Assembly (NCBI GenBank): GCA_043720395.1 | Contig: JAYSSR010000073.1 | Coordinates: 14,600-78,599 of the forward strand | DNA length: 64,000 bases | Direction: 5' to 3' | Origin: JANOYY01 sp043720395 | GTDB lineage: Bacteria; Actinomycetota; Acidimicrobiia; Acidimicrobiales; JANYDT01 | Part shown: piece after piece, positions 1-7,911 of the stretch | Layout of the letters: each line of letters starts with the position of its first letter | Position numbering within the stretch: position 1 is the stretch's first letter | Translations under genes and position numbers: made by a program | The notes under the pieces: generated by a model | What the model was told of the DNA's origin: nothing | Seen by the model: only the letters and a program-made list of their open reading frames with translations | The model's database searches: none

Positions 1-446
1 CCGAAATTTGCCAGGCGACGGAGGCGCTCCAGCTCGTCGAACGAATCGACGACGATGCGACCGATCTTGTGTTCCAGCGCATACGTCAGTTCGGCGGTCG
101 ACTTGTTGTTGCCGTGGAATACCATCCGCTCGGGTGGCACACCGGCACGGAGTGCGACGAACGCCTCACCCGCAGACGCTACGTCGAGGTGCATACCCTC
201 CTCATTCGCGAGCTGCGCCATTGCCGCACACAGAAAGGCCTTCGAGGCGTACGCAACACCGTGACCGAACGTGAACACGGCGTCCTGGCAGCGTCGCCGG
301 AGGTGGTACTCGTCGTAGAGGAAGAGCGGGGTGCCGTGCTCCTCCGCGAGCGCACACACGTCGAGCCCGCCGATCAGCAGGCGACCGGTGTCGGTCGCGA
401 ACTCCGCGGTCGACGGCAGGAGATGAGTACCAATCGGGCCGGCCAC
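1..446 (-). CDS. lysA: Diaminopimelate decarboxylase, N-terminal part (runs off the left edge)
   Basis: Decarboxylates meso-diaminopimelate to L-lysine with PLP, the last step of lysine synthesis. Only the first ~148 codons are in the window. The translation shows the family's N-terminal barrel: LAEEHGTPLFLYDEYHLRR, then FGHGVAYASKAFLC, where the lysine after YAS is the expected PLP-binding residue, and VFHGNNKS as a further conserved strand. The start is read as GTG (444-446), giving VAGPIGTHLLPSTAEF; no ATG fits better. It begins only 6 bases after the argS stop, so the two are probably one transcription unit, an order common in actinobacteria. Identity is secure; the exact start is less so. 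Confidence 0.9.
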   Translation of the reverse strand, partial: MAGPIGTHLLPSTAEFATDTGRLLIGGLDVCALAEEHGTPLFLYDEYHLRRRCQDAVFTFGHGVAYASKAFLCAAMAQLANEEGMHLDVASAGEAFVALRAGVPPERMVFHGNNKSTAELTYALEHKIGRIVVDSFDELERLRRLANF

Positions 447-452
447 GATTGC

Positions 453-2240
453 TCAGTCTGCCCGGTCGACGGCGGTTGTCGGGTCACCCGGTTGAGCGGC
501 GTCGCCCGACGCGTCGAGCTCGTCCATTCGTTCCGGAGCGCTCACACCGAGCAGGCCGAGGCCGATGGCGAGGCCGATCCGACATGACTCGACCATCCAC
601 AGCCGGGCTTGGCGCAGCGGCTCGGGCACATCGGAGCGCAGGATCGGACAGTCGTGGTACATCCCCTGGAACTCGGCCGCCAGCTCGCGCACCCAGGTCG
701 TGACCTTGTGCGGAGCGCGGTCAATCGCCGCCAGCCCCACAACTTCCGGAAGGTCCCCGAGCAGACGCGCCACCGCCAGTTCGCGCGGGTGCGTCAGCAG
801 CGCGAGGTCCGCTTCGTCGCGCGGCACCCGGGTCACACCGAGTTCCGCAGCTCGGCGTCCGATGCCGTGGATGCGGGCGTGCGCGTAGTGGACGTAGTGG
901 ACGGGATTGTCCATCGACTTCGCGACGACAACATCGAGGTCGACGGTCTGGCGCGTGTCAATCGACTGGAGGAGGAACGTCAGCTTGGCGGCGTCGGCAC
1001 CGACCTCGTCGATGATCTCCGCCAGCTCGACGATGTCACCCGTGCGCTTCGAGAGCTTCACGGTCTCGCCGCTGCGCATCAGCACACAGTTCTGCCCGAT
1101 GATGATTTCGAGATCGTCGGGTTCATGTCCGAGCGCCATCACCGCGGCCTTCATGCGCCCGGCGTAGCCGTGGTGATCGGCACCGAGGATGTTGATGAGC
1201 AGTGACCCGCGGGCGAACTTGTCGCGATGGAACGCGATGTCTGGCATGAAATATGTGTACGTACCATCGCCTTTGACGAGAACGCGGTCGGCGTCGTCGT
1301 AAGGCTTGTTGCGTTTCGGATCGACGAACGACGTTGTGCGTAGCCACGTAGCCACGCCCGCCGCGTCGTCCTCGTCGTGCGCTCCTTTCACCGTCGCCGG
1401 GTCGCGGTCGCTCACGTTCTCCGACGTTGCAGAGCGATAGGTGTGCCCACTCGCTTCGAGTTCGCAAAGGGTCGTCTCGACGGCACCGCTCCCCGCAATG
1501 ACCCGTTCGCTTGAGAACGTGTCGAACTCCACGTCCATGCGACGCATGGTGTCCTGTTGGTACTTCAGCGCCTTCGCGTATCCCCACTCGAGCGCAGCGA
1601 CGTTGTCGAGACCCTCCGGCATTTCTCCTGCCCAGTTGACGATGTACTGCCCCGCGTAGCCCCCCTCCGGAACCTCGGTGCCGTTCTGCCGTGCAAGGAG
1701 CGAGGCCGCGAACTTCTCCATCTGCACGCCGCGGTCGTTGATGTAGAACTCGCGCCGCACGACGTATCCGGCCCGCGTGAGCACCCGCGAGAGAGCGTCA
1801 CCATACGCAGCCCAGCGCGCGTGACCTGCATGGAGCGGACCGGTGGGGTTTGCGCTGACGTATTCGACGTTGACCGTCCGACCATTCCCGACATCGGCCC
1901 GCGTTGCGTATCGCTCGACCCCCTCGTAGAGCACCGTCGCGATTACGTCGTGGAGCCACGAGTCGGCGAGGCGGAAGTTGAGGAACCCCGGCCCGGCGAT
2001 TTCGACTGCCGTAACGTGCTTGATGGAAGCGGCCTGAAGTGCGACTTGTAGGCAAGCGGCGAGTTCGCGTGGATTGCGGCCCGCTGCTTTCGCAGTGACC
2101 AGTGAGACGTTGCTGGACCAGTCACCGTGCTCGGGCCGCGCCGGACGCTCCAGGCTGATGGTCGCGGGTGGCACCACGTCAAGACCGACGAGGGCCGCCC
2201 GAACAGCGTCGATGAGCAAGGTACGAATGGCCGTCGACAT
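453..2240 (-). CDS. argS: Arginyl-tRNA synthetase
   Basis: Class I synthetase charging tRNA-Arg. At 595 residues it has the usual length for actinobacterial ArgS. Visible are the N-terminal additional domain, the class I HIGH-type signature in VSANPTGPLHAGHARWAAYGD (about residues 130-150, HAGH variant), a KMSKS equivalent near VKLSKRTGDIV and a C-terminal helical anticodon-binding domain. The ATG at 2238-2240 starts the protein. It is divergent from a tRNA-Arg gene 96 bases away, so enzyme and substrate tRNA are neighbours, and it is followed by lysA after 6 bases. Confidence 0.96.
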   Translation of the reverse strand: MSTAIRTLLIDAVRAALVGLDVVPPATISLERPARPEHGDWSSNVSLVTAKAAGRNPRELAACLQVALQAASIKHVTAVEIAGPGFLNFRLADSWLHDVIATVLYEGVERYATRADVGNGRTVNVEYVSANPTGPLHAGHARWAAYGDALSRVLTRAGYVVRREFYINDRGVQMEKFAASLLARQNGTEVPEGGYAGQYIVNWAGEMPEGLDNVAALEWGYAKALKYQQDTMRRMDVEFDTFSSERVIAGSGAVETTLCELEASGHTYRSATSENVSDRDPATVKGAHDEDDAAGVATWLRTTSFVDPKRNKPYDDADRVLVKGDGTYTYFMPDIAFHRDKFARGSLLINILGADHHGYAGRMKAAVMALGHEPDDLEIIIGQNCVLMRSGETVKLSKRTGDIVELAEIIDEVGADAAKLTFLLQSIDTRQTVDLDVVVAKSMDNPVHYVHYAHARIHGIGRRAAELGVTRVPRDEADLALLTHPRELAVARLLGDLPEVVGLAAIDRAPHKVTTWVRELAAEFQGMYHDCPILRSDVPEPLRQARLWMVESCRIGLAIGLGLLGVSAPERMDELDASGDAAQPGDPTTAVDRAD

Positions 2241-2336
2241 GGTCCGAACACGTTAGTGACGCAGCGGACCCGTCCGGGGTGAAGATTCGCGGGACCGACG
2301 CCAAGCCGCGCCCGCTACGCTGGCCGAGCTGTTCCC

Positions 2337-2408
2337 GCCCTCGTAGCTCAGGGGATAGAGCGTCGCCCTCCGGAGGCGAAGGCGCAGGTTCGATTCCTGC
2401 CGAGGGCA
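2337..2408 (+). tRNA. tRNA-Arg, anticodon CCG
   Basis: A cloverleaf can be drawn by eye. The acceptor arms GCCCTCG (2337-2343) and CGAGGGC (2401-2407) pair perfectly, with A2408 as discriminator. The D arm is GCTC/GAGC. The anticodon stem TCGCC/GGCGA encloses loop CTCCGGA, whose anticodon is CCG, so it reads CGG arginine codons. The T arm is GCAGG-TTCGATT-CCTGC. CCA is not encoded (next bases CAT), so it must be added after transcription. No intron is present. Confidence 0.96.
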
Positions 2409-2536
2409 CATTTGCGCGCGAGAAATCCACACCGCGGACAAGAATCACCCTCCTCAGGTGTGCATTCGACGCACTCGTGTGCATTTCGCTCAGCCGTGAT
2501 CTCCGACCGTCCTGTGGACGAAGCCTGCCCAAGGCG

Positions 2537-3397
2537 TCAGCGGCGGTTGGCGGCGAGGAAGGCGTCAAGCTCGGCGAGGTACGTTGCCTTGGTCGGGCCG
2601 GTGTGGATGTTGTGGGCTGCGCCGGGCACGAACACGATGTTGGCGTGCGGGTTCGCGGCGAGCACTCGCGGAGCGTGGTCCGGCTTGAATACCGCGTTCA
2701 TGGCCGGGTCGGCGCGCAGGATCGTGATCGGGCACGACACCGCTGCCTCGGGATCGAAGCCACGCCACACAATTCCGTCGACGGCCGCCTGCATGGTTGA
2801 TGGGTCCCACCGGGTGAGTGCTTCAGCTCGTTCCGCAAGATCTTCGCTTGCCACGATCGCTGCGACAAGCGACTCGTACTCGCCAGCCGGTGCCGAGCGG
2901 GCCTGCAGCTCTCGCACAGCGGCAACCAACTTCGGGAAGAACGTGGCCACGGGACTTGCGTTGCGAACTTCGTCGTCGCCTTCGAAGTAGGGCGGATCTT
3001 CCAGCAACAATGCACGAACGAGGTCAGGCCGCAACGCGGCGACCGCTCCGGCGACCACTCCCCCGAGCGAGTGACCGACCACGACTACGGACAGGCCGAC
3101 TCGGGCCTCGATGAGCGCGACAACGTCGGCGGCGAAGCTCGGCGCGTTGTACTCGTCGAGCGACACGTGGCCGGAGTCGCCGTGCCCGAGCAGATCCACG
3201 TTGAGCACCTCGAGTTCGCCCGCGGCGACCGGCCCGGCCACGAGGTGCTCCACAACCGCCCCGTAGCTCGATCGATCCGACGACAGACCGTGCAGCAGCA
3301 CAACAACATTCGTGCGCGCGTCGCCGTATCGATCGAAGGCGACGGTCCGTCCGTTGGCAAGTTCAAGAATCACGTCGGAGAAGGTACCGCTGCACAA
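2537..3397 (-). CDS. Alpha/beta-fold hydrolase
   Basis: A 286-residue alpha/beta hydrolase. The nucleophile elbow is GHSLGG (Ser around residue 109), the oxyanion region is LLHGLSSD near residue 35, and the catalytic His is probably in GAAHNIHTGP near the C terminus. LGHGDSG is the usual strand-4 motif. There is no signal peptide, so it should be cytoplasmic. The substrate cannot be told from sequence; esterase, lactonase or haloperoxidase-like members share this layout. The ATG at 3395-3397 is used, though a GTG eight codons in (VILELANGRT) would also fit. It lies just downstream of two lipoprotein genes on the same strand. Confidence 0.82.
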   Translation of the reverse strand: MCSGTFSDVILELANGRTVAFDRYGDARTNVVVLLHGLSSDRSSYGAVVEHLVAGPVAAGELEVLNVDLLGHGDSGHVSLDEYNAPSFAADVVALIEARVGLSVVVVGHSLGGVVAGAVAALRPDLVRALLLEDPPYFEGDDEVRNASPVATFFPKLVAAVRELQARSAPAGEYESLVAAIVASEDLAERAEALTRWDPSTMQAAVDGIVWRGFDPEAAVSCPITILRADPAMNAVFKPDHAPRVLAANPHANIVFVPGAAHNIHTGPTKATYLAELDAFLAANRR

Positions 3398-3420
3398 CCA
3401 AGGCCGCTCGGCGAGACCGC

Positions 3421-3453
3421 TATTTGAGCCTCATTTGAGCCTCATTTGAGCCT
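3421..3453 (-). repeat. 11-bp tandem repeat (three units) across a stop codon
   Basis: Three adjacent copies of AGGCTCAAATG (minus strand), two perfect and the distal one with a single change. The proximal copy supplies the last codons and the TGA of the LppM-like gene, so the repeat begins inside the coding end and continues beyond the stop. The 11-bp unit is out of phase with the codons, so gain or loss of units leaves the reading frame before the stop untouched. Confidence 0.9.
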
Positions 3454-4107
3454 CGCCACGGCTTGCATCTGGATTCGCTGACCGGGCTTTGGTGCCCACG
3501 AGATCGCCTTCCCGCGGACCTTCGCGTCCTTGTCACGCGCCGTGACGACACCCGGGAACGTGATCTTGATGTTCACCCGGGTCGCCTTTTGCAACGATGC
3601 AACGTCGGCTCCGTTGACACCGGGGATTGCGGCGATGGCACCGGCCGTGAGATCGATCGTGCCGAAGAACCGCCAGTTTTTCGAGGTCCGGTCAAGAACG
3701 AAATCTTGTGCGGTCTTCGCTCCGAGCGCTCCGCTGCCCTGTGCTGCCGTGGCGACCATCGCGCCGAACTTCTCGTAGGGCACGCCGCTGAAGGTGATTC
3801 GCTCGCCGACGTACCCGTCCACGTCGTACACGTCGATCGAGAGTCCTTTCGGCAGCTCTTTCGTGGCACCGCGCACGTCGGCGATCACGTCGCTGCGGCT
3901 CTGTCCAACGGCCTGCAGCAGCGCTGTCGAAAACGCGATGATGACGACGCCGCTCACGCGTCCGTCGCGATCAATGCGGGCGTCGACTTCTGCACGGACA
4001 CAGCCGCTGAGGGCGACCACGAAGAGGGCAAACGCAACGAGAACCGACGTTGCCCGGACGCGGCCAGCACGCGCAGCTCCGGTGCCGGACAGTGATTGCT
4101 GGCTCAT
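3442..4107 (-). CDS. LppM-like lipoprotein, copy 1
   Basis: A 221-residue predicted lipoprotein. After an Arg-rich N-terminus comes a hydrophobic stretch (VLVAFALFVVALSGC, about residues 22-36) with lipobox LSGC, so it should be lipidated and anchored outside the membrane. The rest resembles the LppM family of mycobacteria: VDARIDRDGRVSGVVIIAFS at the start of the mature region and a C-terminal beta-rich part. It is clearly paralogous to the gene at 4218-4853, sharing a matching ...DVYDVDGYVGERITFSG.. / ..EIYDKDGFIGQKITFKG.. segment and a W-P-K-G-like end. In mycobacteria LppM is linked to the envelope; the function here is unknown. Confidence 0.78.
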   Translation of the reverse strand: MSQQSLSGTGAARAGRVRATSVLVAFALFVVALSGCVRAEVDARIDRDGRVSGVVIIAFSTALLQAVGQSRSDVIADVRGATKELPKGLSIDVYDVDGYVGERITFSGVPYEKFGAMVATAAQGSGALGAKTAQDFVLDRTSKNWRFFGTIDLTAGAIAAIPGVNGADVASLQKATRVNIKITFPGVVTARDKDAKVRGKAISWAPKPGQRIQMQAVARLK

Positions 4108-4170
4108 CGCACTAACCGTACCGCCCGCGCACGGTGATATCCGACGGAACGCCGCTCACCTACAGGGAGC

Positions 4171-4192
4171 GGGCCGAGGAAGGGACCGGCCC
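4171..4192 (-). terminator. Possible hairpin between the two LppM-like genes
   Basis: GGGCCG (4171-4176) and CGGCCC (4187-4192) form a perfect 6-bp stem with a 10-base loop, 26 bases downstream of the stop of the upstream LppM-like gene. There is no T run, so intrinsic termination is only a possibility; it may also just modulate the junction between the paralogs. Confidence 0.3.
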
Positions 4193-4217
4193 AAGACGAC
4201 CCGAGCCGATCAGCGGG

Positions 4218-4853
4218 TCACGACGGCTTGGCGATTGCAAGCATCACGTACTTCTTGCCGGCCTTCGGCTCCCAGGTGATCGATTTCCCGCTCACCTTGC
4301 CGTCTTTGTCGTGCTTCAGAATCTTCCCGGGGAAATCCATCTTGATCTTGACCTTCATGCCCTTCATCAGAGTCGAAAGGTCGCCGTTCTTCGATCCATC
4401 CTTCGCCTTGGTGTCGGTCGGGAGTCCGAGATTTCCGGTCATGTCCATCGTGCCGCTGAACTTCCAGTTTCCACCCTCCTTCACGAGTGTGAGGCTGTCG
4501 TCGCCAGCTGCCGGGTTGGTGGCGTTCGCGGAACTGGTCACCTTCGCAAAATCGGCGGCGGCCATACCCTTGAACGTGATCTTCTGGCCGATGAACCCGT
4601 CCTTGTCGTAGATCTCGGCCTTGGCACCCTTCGGGAGATCGCGCCAGTCCTTCTTGATTGACGCGATCATTTCCTTCTTCGACTGGCCACTCAGCTCGAG
4701 CAGCTTCGATGAGAATCCGAGGATGACGGCACCGTCGAGTTTCGCGTCCTTCGTGACCTTCATATCCATATCAATTTTTAAGCACCCGGTGAGGGTAACC
4801 ACCAATGCCAAGACGCCAGCCACTGCAGTTCCAAGGGTTCGTATCCGTCGCAT
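4218..4853 (-). CDS. LppM-like lipoprotein, copy 2
   Basis: A 211-residue lipoprotein, paralog of the gene directly downstream. The signal peptide runs through LVVTLTGC (cysteine near residue 24, lipobox LTGC). The mature protein starts KIDMDMKVTKDAKLDGAVIL and keeps the LppM-like beta-rich layout, with IYDKDGFIGQKITFKGM in the middle and a lysine-rich C-terminus. It is much more lysine-rich than copy 1, so the copies have diverged. It is divergent from the HisD-family gene at 4956, and the ~100 bp between them should hold both promoters. Confidence 0.78.
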   Translation of the reverse strand: MRRIRTLGTAVAGVLALVVTLTGCLKIDMDMKVTKDAKLDGAVILGFSSKLLELSGQSKKEMIASIKKDWRDLPKGAKAEIYDKDGFIGQKITFKGMAAADFAKVTSSANATNPAAGDDSLTLVKEGGNWKFSGTMDMTGNLGLPTDTKAKDGSKNGDLSTLMKGMKVKIKMDFPGKILKHDKDGKVSGKSITWEPKAGKKYVMLAIAKPS

Positions 4854-4955
4854 AGGCGGTACGGTACCTGGCTTGCGCCGTAAGCGGTACCCCCAAACAG
4901 ATCATTTCTGTCGAAATACCGAGAGAATCACCCAGAACAGAAGGATCAATTTCCC

Positions 4956-6302
4956 ATGACTGACACGACGCCCCCCGACAACGTCCTGCGCGTGCAGACG
5001 TGGCGCGAGATGGACACCGCGGCCCGTCAGCAGATTCTCGGACGCGGCATCGGAACGATCTTCAGCGCGCAGTTGAAGGAGTCGATCGGGCGGATCATCG
5101 ATGACGTCCGAGTCAATGGTGACGATGCGCTCTGCCGAGCCCTTCGAGACTTCGACCGGATCGACGTACCTGCCGACCGGCTACGGGTGAGCCAGCAAGA
5201 ATTCGCCGCGGCGCGAGCGAAGGTTCCGGCCAGTCTGGTCGACGCCATTCGCGACATGATCGACCATATCCGCCGCTTCAACGAACAGGTGATGGAGCGC
5301 AAGGCACAGGACTGGTGGTTCGAAAGCGAGCCCGGCCTCTTCGTCGGTGAAAAGCACACGGCCATTCATTCCGCAGCACTGTTCTGCCCGAGCGGCAAGG
5401 CGAGCTATCCGAGCGTCCTCGCCCAGATCGGTACACCTGCGGTCGTCGCGGGCGTTGGACGTCGAATCGTGATCACGCCGCCCGTCCCCGGCTCGTCGAC
5501 CGGTGAAATCGACGCAGCGACGTTGGTCGTAGCCGACGAACTCGGCCTCCACGACGTATTCCGGGTGAACGGTCCAGCGGGCATCGCTGCGGCCGCCTTC
5601 GGAACCGCGACGATCCCGAAAGTCGTGAAGGTCGTCGGACCCGGCTCGCCCGCCGTCACGTGCGCGCAGGTCGAGGTGCAGCGCTACGGCTGTTCCACGA
5701 TGATGCTGCTCGGCCCCTCCGAGTCGCTCATCCTCGCCGACGAGACGGCCGATCCCGTACGCCTCGCTGCGGACCTGCTCAACGAGGCCGAGCACGGAAC
5801 GGACTCGACATCGCTCCTCATTACGGACTCGCTCGCGCTCATTGACGCGGTGGAGCGGGAGCTGCAACGTCAGATCGTGCTGCTGCCGGAGGCGCGTCGC
5901 GTCGCCGCAGCGTCGTCGCTCGGTGCGATGGGGGGTGCAATCATCGTGACCTCGATCAAGGAGGGTGCCGATGTCGCGAATGCGTTCGGCCCCGAACACA
6001 TGCAGATCGTGACCGCTGACCCGCATGGCGTATTGGATTTGATCCACACGGCCGGCGAGGTGCTTCTCGGACAGGACACGGCGATCTCGGCCGCGAACTT
6101 CGTGATTGGCTGCCCCGCGTCATTGCCCACAAGTGGATTCGCCAGCGTGGCCAGCGGAATTACCGCGGAGACGTTTCTCAAGCGAACCGCGGTCGCACAC
6201 GCTGACGCTGTCGCGATGCGTCGCATGGCACCGTCGGTCATCGCTCTCGCCGACCATGAGGGCTTCCCGGCCCACGCGAATGCAATCCGGATACGGTTGT
6301 AA
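4956..6302 (+). CDS. Histidinol dehydrogenase (HisD) family protein with altered metal-site residues
   Basis: A 448-residue NAD-dependent dehydrogenase of the HisD family, which oxidises an alcohol to an acid in two steps. The fold markers are clear: the catalytic pair in GPEHMQI (E347, H348) and the C-terminal EGFPAHAN with H440. Aligned by eye without gaps against my memory of E. coli HisD, the zinc ligands read E277 (for Gln259), H280 (His262), N381 (Asp360) and H440 (His419), and A388 replaces His367. No his genes are adjacent. It may therefore act on something other than histidinol; HpsN, a HisD homolog acting on a sulfonate diol, shows the family can do this. The start ATG has AAGGA about 10 bases upstream. 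Confidence 0.85.
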   Translation: MTDTTPPDNVLRVQTWREMDTAARQQILGRGIGTIFSAQLKESIGRIIDDVRVNGDDALCRALRDFDRIDVPADRLRVSQQEFAAARAKVPASLVDAIRDMIDHIRRFNEQVMERKAQDWWFESEPGLFVGEKHTAIHSAALFCPSGKASYPSVLAQIGTPAVVAGVGRRIVITPPVPGSSTGEIDAATLVVADELGLHDVFRVNGPAGIAAAAFGTATIPKVVKVVGPGSPAVTCAQVEVQRYGCSTMMLLGPSESLILADETADPVRLAADLLNEAEHGTDSTSLLITDSLALIDAVERELQRQIVLLPEARRVAAASSLGAMGGAIIVTSIKEGADVANAFGPEHMQIVTADPHGVLDLIHTAGEVLLGQDTAISAANFVIGCPASLPTSGFASVASGITAETFLKRTAVAHADAVAMRRMAPSVIALADHEGFPAHANAIRIRL

Positions 6303-6308
6303 CCGCGC

Positions 6309-7019
6309 ATGCGACTGGACCGGCTCCTCGCAAACTTGGGCTACGGATCTCGACGCGACGTGAAGGGTCTCATCCACTCGGGACGGGTACGAGTCGCGGA
6401 CGACATTGTCCGAACCGGAGCCACCCAAGCTCGGGTCGCGACGCAGGTCACGGTCGACGGCGAGACTCTCGACCATCCCGACGGTCTCGTGGTCGCATTG
6501 AATAAGCCGCTCGGGTACGTGTGCTCCCACGATGACGGTGAAGGTAAGCGTGCGTACGACTTGCTCCCGCCAAGATGGCTCGACAGAAACCCGCGCCTCG
6601 AGTCAATCGGTCGACTCGACCGCGACACGACAGGACTCATCCTGCTGACCGACGACCACCAGCTCGTACATCGGCTCACGTCACCGAAGCACCATGTCGC
6701 AAAGCGGTATGTGGTGGCCCTTGACCGCGAACCCGACGATGACGTCGGAACGCGCTTCGCTCAGGGCGAGTTGCTGCTTGAGGGCGATGCGACCCCGTGT
6801 CGCCCGGTCGTCGCATTCGAGCGCCTCGCCGCGTGCGACGTGGCGCTGACTATCACCGAAGGGCGCTATCACCAGGTCCGACGCATGTTCACCGCAGTCG
6901 GATATCACGTCGAAAGGCTCCATCGCACCGACGTCGGACCAGTGGCGCTCGGTGATCTCGCGGAGGGTTCACACCGCGTGCTAGCGACGTCTGAGGTTGA
7001 ACAACTGATGGCACGGTGA
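6309..7019 (+). CDS. RsuA-family pseudouridine synthase
   Basis: A 236-residue enzyme that isomerises a uridine in ribosomal RNA. An N-terminal S4 RNA-binding domain (MRLDRLLANLGYGSRRD..., about residues 1-60) is followed by the catalytic domain with GRLDRDTTGL, whose aspartate is the nucleophile. NKPLGYVCSH and a C-terminal GRYHQVRRMF complete the RsuA/RluB/E/F pattern. Length and S4-plus-catalytic layout fit RsuA (16S position 516) best, but RluB/E/F targets in 23S cannot be excluded. It starts 6 bases after the HisD-family stop, so both are probably co-transcribed. Confidence 0.88.
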   Translation: MRLDRLLANLGYGSRRDVKGLIHSGRVRVADDIVRTGATQARVATQVTVDGETLDHPDGLVVALNKPLGYVCSHDDGEGKRAYDLLPPRWLDRNPRLESIGRLDRDTTGLILLTDDHQLVHRLTSPKHHVAKRYVVALDREPDDDVGTRFAQGELLLEGDATPCRPVVAFERLAACDVALTITEGRYHQVRRMFTAVGYHVERLHRTDVGPVALGDLAEGSHRVLATSEVEQLMAR

Positions 7020-7040
7020 CCACGCGGCCCGCGAAGTGCC

Positions 7041-7910
7041 TCAGCCAGTTGAACTCGTCGAACCCGTTCCGGTCAGCGCGGCCATCACGTCCGGGATGTC
7101 GACCGCCGCGACAACTGCTGACTGCTCGGGCAATACGATCGTGCGCATGCGCTTTGCCGTGAACACGACCTCGACCGGTGCGGCAAAACCCCGGAACACC
7201 GCTTCGATGCGTCCAAGCGATCCCGACGGATCGAGCCAATACGTCGTGGAACCGTAGCGATACTTCTCATACTGAACGCCGTTGAATTCCGATATGCCAG
7301 CGAACGCAACGTCGGTTCGTTGACGCAACAAGATCGGGTTTTCGGCGCGGGTGTTCGACATCGAATTGATCAGCACGATCACGCGGTCGAGCGGGGCGGT
7401 CTTTGGATCGAGCGGCCGCACAATATGAGTGACCCCGATACGGCCTTTGGCGGCCATAGCTGCGGTCAGTCCTGCAACCGGCTGGAAGAGCTGACCACGC
7501 GACCAGAAGAGCGTCTGGTCGGGCTGCCCCTTGCCATCGCTGCGCTGGACATGGAGCGACGCAGAGGCATCCCAACGCGTCCAGTCGATCTCGCCAGTAA
7601 GGACAAAGGTGGCTGCGGGCCCATACGGAATCGTTGCGACGAAGGCCGATCCTCCGTCTTGATGGTCCTTCACGAGGACGCGAGAAAACCGGCCAGCCTG
7701 CGCTGTGGTGAGCCGCTTCTCTCCCGGAGCGAGGGTGTCGGACGACGCCGGACCGGTCGGGAACGGTTGCGACGTCGCCGTCGCCGTCGCGCCCGTGTCG
7801 GTCGGCGTCACCACCGTCTCGACGGTGGATGGCTTCGAGCACGAGGAGAGAAGCGATGCACACACCAGCACCGCTGCGGCGATTCGGGCGATGCGAAATG
7901 GGGTAGGCAC
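7041..7910 (-). CDS. Lipoprotein of the LppX/LprG type
   Basis: A 289-residue predicted lipoprotein. The GTG at 7908-7910 gives VPTPFRIARIAAAVLVCASL followed by LSSC, a good signal peptide with lipobox. A Thr/Ser/Pro-rich linker (about residues 26-60) leads to a beta-rich domain resembling the LppX/LprA/F/G family, which carry lipids or lipoglycans in mycobacteria; this assignment is by general pattern only. The GTG lies one base after the stop of the beta-helix lipoprotein, so the pair is translationally coupled. It is convergent with the RsuA gene. Confidence 0.68.
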   Translation of the reverse strand: MPTPFRIARIAAAVLVCASLLSSCSKPSTVETVVTPTDTGATATATSQPFPTGPASSDTLAPGEKRLTTAQAGRFSRVLVKDHQDGGSAFVATIPYGPAATFVLTGEIDWTRWDASASLHVQRSDGKGQPDQTLFWSRGQLFQPVAGLTAAMAAKGRIGVTHIVRPLDPKTAPLDRVIVLINSMSNTRAENPILLRQRTDVAFAGISEFNGVQYEKYRYGSTTYWLDPSGSLGRIEAVFRGFAAPVEVVFTAKRMRTIVLPEQSAVVAAVDIPDVMAALTGTGSTSSTG

Positions 7911-7911
7911 G

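Noticed and set aside
2041..2070. Another GCAAGCGG match, inside argS
   Set aside because: It lies within a codon-constrained coding stretch and not behind a stop codon, and the flanks do not match the post-stop motif.
5181..6047. 288-codon open frame antisense to the HisD-family gene
   Set aside because: High-GC shadow frame; Arg/Asp-rich, no homology and no ribosome-binding site, while the opposite frame is a clear enzyme.
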